64,000 nt of DNA, from the NCBI RefSeq assembly GCF_000313135.1, contig NW_004457702.1, forward strand, positions 550,001-614,000, read 5' to 3'. Shown piece after piece: positions 57,725 to 64,000 of the stretch. The position numbers and the translations under genes are program-made. Positions within the stretch are counted from its first letter, which is position 1. Each line of letters begins with the position of its first letter. Under the pieces are notes generated by a model. The model worked only from the letters and a program-made list of their open reading frames with translations. It did not search any database and had not been told where the DNA came from. This DNA comes from Acanthamoeba castellanii str. Neff. Taxonomy: Eukaryota > Discosea > Longamoebia > Acanthamoebidae.

Positions 57725-58236
57725 AGACCAATGTTGGGCCAATTTGGGCCACTTGGGCCAGGCCATTTCAAGACCTTCTGGGGCCATTTACTCTGTTACC
57801 TTTGAATCTTGATTTTGTATCCCTTTTCCTAATACCAGCTGAAGAGCTGCCAACAACAACCCCAGGACCCCTGTAATTTTTTGCCTCTTTAAGCTGCAAG
57901 CAAATACATCTTTCCCAACCACAAGTGTGAGGCAGAGCTGCATGGCTCATGTCACCACACAAGCAAGAAAGCTCTTGACCTCGTGATTGGTACAAAATGC
58001 GCGGCAGAGCAGGGGCTTCAAGATGTGATAGGACTCAGCCCTGTAGGATGCCTCATTGGGCCGCTAGGACCCCGCCTTGGAAATCGAGAAGCCGTTTTTT
58101 TGACGCACACTTAGCAAGAGCACTGTTTTCTCGCTTGCCTGGGTAGCTGGCAGCCTGGCATTCCATTTTCCAGACCAATTAGACCATGGGCTACAAGATG
58201 CCGCACTATTCAGGGCGCTACGGTGCGCTATTCGAG

Positions 58237-58757
58237 TAAAACTACTTAAACTTGTAAAACTCCTAAAACTCGTAACTCTAATTGCTCACTAGCCCACATG
58301 GAAGCCGATGTTAGATTCAGTAAAACTCACTTGCTTTGAAAGCTCCACGGCTGGCAAAGGTGCCTGTTGAGTGAGCAGAATGAGGACTGTACAACAAGCC
58401 ATTGCTGTTTAAACGAGTAGCCACGAGTAGAAAACTAGTTCCACTCTGGGGATGCAACGACAACGCGTAGAACTAGTTTAACTCGTAAAACTAGTGGAAC
58501 TCGTGGAACTAGTTTTCTACTCGTGGCTACTCGTGAACACAGCAATGGCTTGTCGTACAGTCCTCATTCTGCTCATTCACGAAGGCCCGTTGCCTGGCAA
58601 AGCAACAGGCACCTTTGGCAGCCGTGGAGCTTTCAAGGCAAGTGAGTTTTCCTGAATACGTCATCGGCTTCCACGTGGGCTAGTGAGCTATTCGTGTTTC
58701 GAGTTTTAGGAGTGTTACGAGTTAAACTAGTTCTACGCGTTGTCGTTGCATCCCCTA
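58237..58757. repeat. Imperfect foldback (inverted) repeat, arms of about 210-230 bases
   Basis: The left arm 58237-58444 aligns with the reverse complement of 58504-58730. Examples are AGCTCCACGGCTG, GAGCAGAATGAGGACTGTAC and GAGTAGAAAACTAGTTCCAC on the left. The right arm has an insertion of about 27 bases near 58576-58603. The spacer carries a head sequence (58449-58485) that is perfectly repeated in inverse orientation at 58718-58754. This structure is typical of a foldback or MITE-like element. Confidence 0.85.
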
Positions 58758-58766
58758 AGTTTTACT

Positions 58767-58787
58767 CGTTGTCGTTGCATCCCCTTG
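58767..58787 (-). repeat. Extra copy of the head motif
   Basis: The word GGGATGCAACGACAACG recurs on the minus strand at about 58768-58785, directly next to the end of the foldback right arm, giving a tandem pair of termini. Confidence 0.8.
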
Positions 58788-58868
58788 GACGAGGCTGAAA
58801 ACGAGCGTGCATTCTAGTACCAAGGGCATCAATGCATGATGGTTGGTCAAAGGGGATGAGTCGCCGGC

Positions 58869-58983
58869 CGCGATGTCCGCGGATAATCGCGATGTCCGCG
58901 GATAAGCGCGATCTCCCGCGGACCGCCTACTCTTCACCGCGAGGAGGTCGCGATTATCCGCGGATGATCGCGATGTCCGCGAA
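58869..58983. repeat. CpG-rich short direct and inverted repeats
   Basis: CGCGATGTCCGCGGATAA-like units repeat several times. Bases 58877-58892 are the exact reverse complement of 58948-58963. Composition is very CpG-rich compared with the surrounding AT-richer DNA. Confidence 0.85.
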
Positions 58984-59502
58984 AACAAGCCATCCCCAAA
59001 ATCGATTACACGCGTCACTTACGGGTAACTTGCGCGCCACCCGTTCAACATGGTCTACCTGTTGTCACACCCATCTCCTCGGAGATGAGTCGCTGGCTGC
59101 GACAACCAGGGGTAACTGCTCGGTCTGCGGTGGTCTGTGATATCTCCAGACTCATCTCCGAAGAGGTTAGGAGAGAGTCGCCAGCCATGACATCCCGCGG
59201 GCAGTGGCTGCGACATCTCTGGAAGGCTGTCCTCTCAGGCAGCAGTCACTGGGCGTCCAGTCCGCATTGACCCACGACATCCACTGACTCTTTGGGACAT
59301 GAGTTCGAAACGTGTAGAACTCGTAGCACGCGTAGAACACGATAAACGTGTTGTCCTCCCGTGAGCGGCATTTTCGCTTGTCGTACCTGCGTAGCCCACG
59401 CGCCGGCGACGCGTAGCTTACACGTGTACCCACGCGTGGTCAACACGTAAACGTGTGCTACGCGTTCTACGCATGCTACGCGTTTTCGGACTCATGTCCT
59501 AT

Positions 59503-59601
59503 CATTGGCTTCCATGTGGGCTCGTGAGCAATTCGTGGTATGAGTTTTTGGAGTTTAACTAGTTCCACGAATTTTACGCGTTGTCATTGCATCCCCTTAA
59601 G
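59503..59601 (-). repeat. Third, partial copy of the foldback arm
   Basis: On the minus strand it begins with the head word GGGATGCAATGACAACGCGT, then continues GTGGAACTAGTT and GCTCACGAGCCCACATGGAAGCC, parallel to the arms at 58237-58757 (compare GCTCACTAGCCCAC there). It stops after about 100 bases. Confidence 0.8.
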
Positions 59602-59663
59602 CAGGGTCTGGCTGTGTTGGGGGTGGTTTGGAGTGAGTGGTTTAGAGAGGATTTGAGGGTTCT

Positions 59664-59719
59664 GCCTGCCAACCCCTGCAAAGGGCCAGGCAGAAGGGCC
59701 TTTGCAGGGGTTGGCAGGC
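59664..59719. repeat. Perfect 21-base inverted repeat, 14-base loop
   Basis: Bases 59664-59684 are the exact reverse complement of 59699-59719 (left arm contains GCCTGCCAACCCCTGCAAAG). A stable stem-loop is expected in DNA or RNA. Confidence 0.92.
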
Positions 59720-59796
59720 GTTCAGAGAGGACCACTCCTTCAAATGGTCGCAAAGGGGTGCCGAAATGGTGCCAAGGTGGTCCAAAGATGTACAGA

Positions 59797-60067
59797 AAGT
59801 CACCCCAAAGTGACCCCAAAATGTCCTCAAAAGTGACCCCAAAGTGACCCCAGAGTGGCCCCAAAATGACCCTGAAAGTGGCCCCAAAGTGACCCCAAAG
59901 TGACCCCAGAGTGGCCCCAAAATGACCCTGAGAGTGACCCCAAAGTAGCCCCAAAGTTACCCAAAAGTTACCCAAAACAGTCCAACACAGGCCCAAAAAT
60001 AGGCTCAAAACAGGAAGAGTGAGTTGTCCCAAAACAGTCCCATAATGGTCCCAAAACAGTCCCATGA
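59797..60067. repeat. 11-base minisatellite, G-rich on minus strand
   Basis: Units such as CCCCAAAGTGA and, at the right end, GTCCCAAAACA repeat with an 11-base period. Read on the minus strand, the outermost units are GGGACTGTTTT and GGGACCATTAT, the same variants as in the array at 57415-57724 but in inverse orientation. Confidence 0.9.
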
Positions 60068-60166
60068 TGTTCTCTGGAATGCTGGAAGAGTGAGAAACCA
60101 AATAAAAGCTACACTACTACTTCTCTGTGTTGGTGGGAGAGGGTAAAGACAGACTCACAGGATGCA

Positions 60167-62906
60167 TCACTTCTTGGTCTTCTTCTTTTCATCTCTTTCT
60201 TTCTTCTCCTTCTTCTCTTTCCTTTCCTTCTTCTCACCTTTCTCCTTTTTCTTCTTGGTGCCAGTCTTCTTGGGCTTTTTGGGCTTTTCAGCTGTTTCTG
60301 GGGAAGCAGATGGCATCTCGCTGAGGTAGCCCCTGGACTCGATCAAAGGGGCGAAGATGATGTTGAACGCCCTGCTCTCCCCACACGCTACCTGTGCTGT
60401 TGTTGGTATAACACCACCGCGGAGCAAATGGTCCAGAAGAAAAAGGGGTACCTTCAGGTTAAGATCTCTCTCGCCTTTCTCAATTAGGTCAAGAAGCGAC
60501 TTGAAAGCCTTGAGCTCTTCACCGACCTGGACGAGGTAGTTGCCACGCTTGTCTCGTGCAATCCTTTGGTGGACGATTTTGTTGTCCTTGTTGATCCGAC
60601 TGATGGTGAAGCAGCTGTCGTTATTGCTGCTCAGTCGCACAAGAAACAGACCTGTTTGCGAATAGAAGGCCGAGTTAGTCCTTCGTTGAAGAGCATGCCG
60701 CGACCTGGGTGGGGTACCTTTCTTGTTCTCCTTAGACGAATTCAGGCGCGACTCGGCGTCGTTACGCCCGATGTCACCGTGAAACCAAGGTTTCTCACAT
60801 ATCTCAACTAACTGTGTGTCACACAAAGTAAGAGAAGAGTCAATAAGACACCGAGAGTGCGCGCGCGCACCTTGGTGATGATGTTCTTGTCCTCGTCGAT
60901 CAATGGCCCAAAGCAATCCAGAAACCTTCCAAACGCCTCGCAGGTGACAGTCATAAGCGGCTTGTCTCGGGTAAAATCGCGGTAAGGAGTAGCTGTTGGT
61001 TCTCAGGTGAGTGAAAGGTGGCGCTGGTTTGCGAAACGAAACAAGGAACCCTCAGGTATTACGGCGTACCAAGTAGCGTCCTGAGGCAGAGATAAGCCTT
61101 GTCGGTACTACTCGTCTTGAGCTCGGGTACATTGAGCACCTTGGCGAGCGCCTCAATGAGATTCTCCCAAGCCACGAAGAACGGGTAGTGCTCGCCCATA
61201 AATTCCTGCGTCGACGGGAAAATTAGTTCGTGGTGGCGCGGCGCATTGAGACACGTCTCCTCCTCCTCTTCCTCTTCTTCTTACCTTGGCCTTGAGGGCC
61301 TTCCAAATCTCTTGGGCAGGTTCCTCCTTGATTGAAATCTCCACCAGGATTTCGTCGAGCTCGTTGAGTATCTCGGCAAAGTAGGGTCTGAACAGCCACC
61401 ACCACCCTCGGTCAGCTCATAAGGAAGGGGGACAAGAAGGGGCTGAGTCTCCTTAATGCTTGTGGCGAGAAGAAGGGTGACAACCTACCTCCTCTTAGGG
61501 TGGCCATCCCAGCAGGACTGAATCATCCTGGCCAGCCTGGGATGAGTTGTATCCGGTAGGGGCGGCCTCTTGTCGTTATCGATCACGTCTGCGTGTCCGC
61601 ACACCCCCCTTCGCGTTAAGAATGGCGAAGCATCACCTCAAAGAACATGCAAGAGAGAGAGAGAGAGAGAGAAACGCCGTACCGTCAAGGAACTCTTCGA
61701 AAGACTTGACATCGGAGAAGGGGGCCTTCCTCGTCAGGATCTCCCAGAGCACGATGGCATAGGCGTACACGTCCGACTTCTCCGACGCCAGGTGACCAGA
61801 GAGCACTGTGGAAGTTTTCGAAAGTGGAAGGAGTCATTTCCCGCCCAAAGGGAGAGGTGAGAGATGAGATGGGAAGAGATAGCCCACGCCGTCACGCACC
61901 TTCAGGAGCCATCCAAATGGGGGAGCCAACAGCAGTGTCGCGCAGCTTGTCGCCGGGCTTGGGGATTTCTTTTACGCACGAAAGGCCGAAGTCACAAACC
62001 TTGACATCGAAGTTGGCATTGACCTGAGCATGCAGTGTGCCAAGCACGCGGTGAGCGAACGCGTATCAATGCACACCATCGCTGGTGCTGGGGGTGGGCT
62101 GACGGCACGCACCAGGATGTTGGGAGGCTTAATGTCGCGATGGATGATAGGGGGGTCAAGGCAGTGAAGCCAGTTCATGCCTTGTGGGGGGGACAAGAGC
62201 GAGGTTAGACCTGGCACGCCCGTGGAGACGATTGAAGAGGCAAAGGACGACGACGACGCACGACGCACGAAAACATCGGCACAACCAGCAAGCGCGTGGC
62301 GGAAGGAGGAATGGTACCCTTGGCAATGTCCTTGGCGATACGTAGCTGCTGAGTCTGGGATAGGGGCACCTTGGCGTCGTGAAGGATGCGGTCTAGTCCT
62401 TTGCCCTCGACATACTCCATGACCAGAGCGACGTTGTTGGGATCGGTGCACACCCCCATCAACAACAAAATGCACGGATGCCTCAGCCGTCTTAGGAAGC
62501 GCGCCCCACCACCAGAAGCGATTTAGAGGGCGGGAGCGGTATTGGTGAGCGGTTCAAGGAGAGGAGGGGCGCACGTCATAATTTCAACTTCCGTTTTGAG
62601 CTCTTCCAACTTCTCCTCGCTGAGGTGCTGGTTGTGGAGGAGCTTGATCGCCACCGTTTGTCCGCGACACTTGCCTTTGTAAACTGTACCGTACTTTCCC
62701 TCAGCGATTTTTGAGCCAAATTCCAGCTCGGACGCCTTAATGTGGACCTTCCCCTTCTCCTACAATAGATGCCTCAACCACACAACCCGCCAGATACCAC
62801 GGCAGAGTTAGGAGAGGGAGCAGCTTGGCCAAGCCTGCCCCACGTGTGAGGCTTTGCGCTACGCGTACCCATTCATCTTCCGACAGTTTCTTGCCCTGCG
62901 CCTGCA
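60167..62906 (-). CDS. SHK-type protein kinase with C-terminal SH2 domain
   Basis: The ATG at 62904-62906 gives MQAQGKKLSEDEW. The kinase domain follows: FGSKIAEGKYGTVYKGK (P-loop), TVAIKLL (Lys), LVMEYVEGKGLDRIL, IIHRDIKPPNILV, VCDFGLS, GSPIWMAPE and DVYAYAIVLWEILT. All catalytic residues are present, and the type is tyrosine-kinase-like (TKL). A middle region (ENLIEALAKVLNVPEL, EAFGRFLDCFGPLI) matches the linker of Dictyostelium SHK proteins. The SH2 domain follows: EKPWFHGDIGRNDAE, then GLFLVRLSSNNDSCFTIS with the phosphotyrosine-binding Arg of FLVR, then KIVHQRIARDKRG. The tail is a long Lys/Glu run ending KKKTKK, stop at 60167-60169. It should bind phosphotyrosine proteins and phosphorylate partners in cortical signalling. 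Confidence 0.93.
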
Positions 62907-63257
62907 TTATTCCTAGATCTCTCGAGTAGCTAGCCGTACGTCGTCGCCGTCTAGTCCTACGTTTGTTTGTTTTGCTTGTGGGGCGTTGCTGCTGGGTTTT
63001 TTTGTTGGGCTGCCGGGCAGCTGTTGTCGTGGTCGTTGCTCCTCTACGTTCTTATGGTCGACATGTATTCGTATTTCGCGACAAAGAAATAAGTAAAGAA
63101 AAAAAAAGAAATACTGCTGACCTCACGGTAGGGGCTGTGTGTCAGTGTCTCTCCTCTTCGCTGTCACCGCCGTCAGGGGCAGCCAGGGAGAGAAGCAGGA
63201 GGTTGCAGCCGAGCTGCAGAAGGCAGCATCGCCGTGCTGCGTGCAGTGCCTCGCGAC
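62907..63257. other. Tandem intergenic region upstream of SHK gene
   Basis: About 350 bases separate the SHK start from the likely stop of the next minus-strand gene. A poly-A run lies near 63095-63105. If the 3' end of the neighbouring gene is spliced differently, its last exon may extend to about 63142. Nothing else was recognised. Confidence 0.5.
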
Positions 63258-63791
63258 CTACCTCGTCCTCTCCTTCCTCATGCTGCGCCGGGGCGGCGGA
63301 CCCAGGTGCTGGCGCTGGTGGTGGAGGTAAGGCTCGGTGAGGAGGGCCAGGAGGAGGTCGGGGGAGGCAAGGAGGTGAGGGATGTCCTGCAACTCCGGGC
63401 ATGCCACCCCCGCCAGAGGCACCAGCTGGAGCTGTTGCTGTTGCTGGCAGCCCTCAGGCCTCTTGTCGTCGTCGTCGTGGTCCGTGTCGTCCTTGTCGCC
63501 ATCGTCGCCTTCGAGAGATAGGAGGTCCTGCAAGGCGGCAAGGAGCATGGCTGCCCGCACGTCGGGCTGTTCGTGCAACTCCTCGCGCCAGTAAGCGGCA
63601 AACGCACTCCCGTGCTCGCTCCACACCTCACTCACGGCCCCTCGTATTCCGGCCTCCCGCTGCTCCCATTGCTGGCGCACTTGCCGCTGCCCCGCTGGCC
63701 CCGCCGCCAGCCACGCTCCTCCTCCTCCTCCTCCTCCACCACCCGTAGTAGCAGTAGTACTCGTAGGACCGACACTGCTGCTGCTTGCCAT
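63258..63791 (-). CDS. Small protein of unknown function, Gly/Thr-rich start, acidic middle
   Basis: The ATG at 63789-63791 opens a 177-codon frame: MASSSSVGPTSTTATTGG, a Gly run, then a helical-looking segment (QRQVRQQWEQREAGIRGAVS, EVWSEHGSAFAAYWREELHE, PDVRAAMLLAALQDLLSLEG). An Asp-rich stretch and QLQLVPLAGVACPELQDIPH follow, then LLASPDLLLALLTEPY. I do not recognise the family. The 3' end is uncertain. The unspliced frame stops at 63258, but the other reading frame downstream (EEGEDEVGREALHAARR..., to 63142) also looks coding, so a splice near 63280-63330 may change the C-terminus. The frame is also open upstream to 63998, but that part is Phe/Leu-rich and looks non-coding. Confidence 0.55.
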   Translation of the reverse strand: MASSSSVGPTSTTATTGGGGGGGGGAWLAAGPAGQRQVRQQWEQREAGIRGAVSEVWSEHGSAFAAYWREELHEQPDVRAAMLLAALQDLLSLEGDDGDKDDTDHDDDDKRPEGCQQQQQLQLVPLAGVACPELQDIPHLLASPDLLLALLTEPYLHHQRQHLGPPPRRSMRKERTR

Positions 63792-64000
63792 GGCTCCTTG
63801 TGGGATCAGGAAAAGGCGAAAGGAAAAGGGTAGCAAGTAAAAAGGGGGCTCATTATTTACGAGGAAATTACAAAAAAAAGGCGAGGAAAAGAGGAAAGTA
63901 AAGATCAGCACGCGCCAACAGGAAGCAGGATGCACGCCAGAGCACCGCCAGCAGCAGCTCCTCTTCTTTTGGCCCCTTTTGCGCGACGAGCTGCCCACGT
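63792..64000. other. Upstream region at right edge
   Basis: This is AT-rich DNA followed by GC-rich sequence up to the edge. It probably holds the promoter of the preceding minus-strand gene. No gene was identified. Confidence 0.4.

Noticed and set aside
57334..57876. ORFs of 11-residue repeats (WDYFGTILGLF) on the plus strand
   Set aside because: All three plus frames give the same repeat because the 11-base unit is out of step with codons. There is no signal, start context or flanking coding sequence, so it is a minisatellite.
59574..60101. Minus-strand ORF of WGHFGVTLGPL repeats
   Set aside because: It is an artefact of the inverted 11-base array; the non-repeat part has no coding character.
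63792..63998. N-terminal extension of the last minus-strand gene
   Set aside because: The extension is Phe/Leu/Cys-rich, unlike the downstream protein, and the ATG at 63791 has better context.

Overview
The window reads as nuclear DNA of a free-living amoebozoan, most probably Acanthamoeba (inference). The evidence is high GC content, densely packed genes on both strands, many short GT..AG introns filled with GTGTC-type simple sequence, and amoebozoan-style proteins such as a SHK-type kinase-SH2 protein. It holds about 18 protein genes, nearly all split by introns. CDS coordinates below are genomic spans from start codon to stop codon. Exons were traced by eye from splice signals, reading phase and family similarity, so individual junctions may be off.

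Layout. (1) 0-3.1 kb, minus: SH3/coiled-coil protein running off the left edge. (2) 3.4-7.6 kb, plus: exonuclease 1, with an E2F-like site upstream. (3) 7.9-11.2 kb, plus: FYVE finger fused to a probably inactive alpha/beta hydrolase. (4) 11.4-14.2 kb, plus: membrane-anchored ALDH22-type aldehyde dehydrogenase. (5) 14.3-16.4 kb, minus: OTUD6-like deubiquitinase. (6) 17.0-18.4 kb, plus: PP1 catalytic subunit. (7) 18.9-19.3 kb, minus: very small protein. (8) 19.5-23.5 kb, minus: RhoGAP. (9) 24.1-29.4 kb, plus: ankyrin protein made of three diverged modules. (10) 29.6-30.7 kb, minus: secreted protein of unknown function. (11) 31.0-37.1 kb, minus: kelch-CRIB-Ste20/MST kinase fusion. (12) 37.3-39.8 kb, minus: unknown protein. 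(13) 39.9-42.8 kb, plus: KCTD3/SHKBP1-like BTB protein with a 21-N gap. (14) 43.1-52.3 kb, minus: full ABCC/MRP transporter. (15) 52.7-53.5 kb, minus: short Vti1-like SNARE. (16) 53.7-56.0 kb, plus: CGI-58/ABHD4-5-like hydrolase. (17) 56.0-60.2 kb: gene-free, AT-richer repeat island with inverted 11-bp minisatellites and a foldback repeat. (18) 60.2-62.9 kb, minus: SHK kinase-SH2 protein. (19) 63.3-63.8 kb, minus: unknown protein.

The genes do not form one pathway. Themes are small-GTPase and kinase signalling (RhoGAP, CRIB-Ste20 kinase, SHK, PP1), membrane traffic and lipid biology (FYVE protein, Vti1-like SNARE, CGI-58-like hydrolase, ALDH22, ABCC) and DNA repair (EXO1). The strongest candidates for something undescribed are the FYVE-pseudohydrolase fusion, the kelch-CRIB-Ste20 fusion and the repeat island with inverted G-rich arrays.
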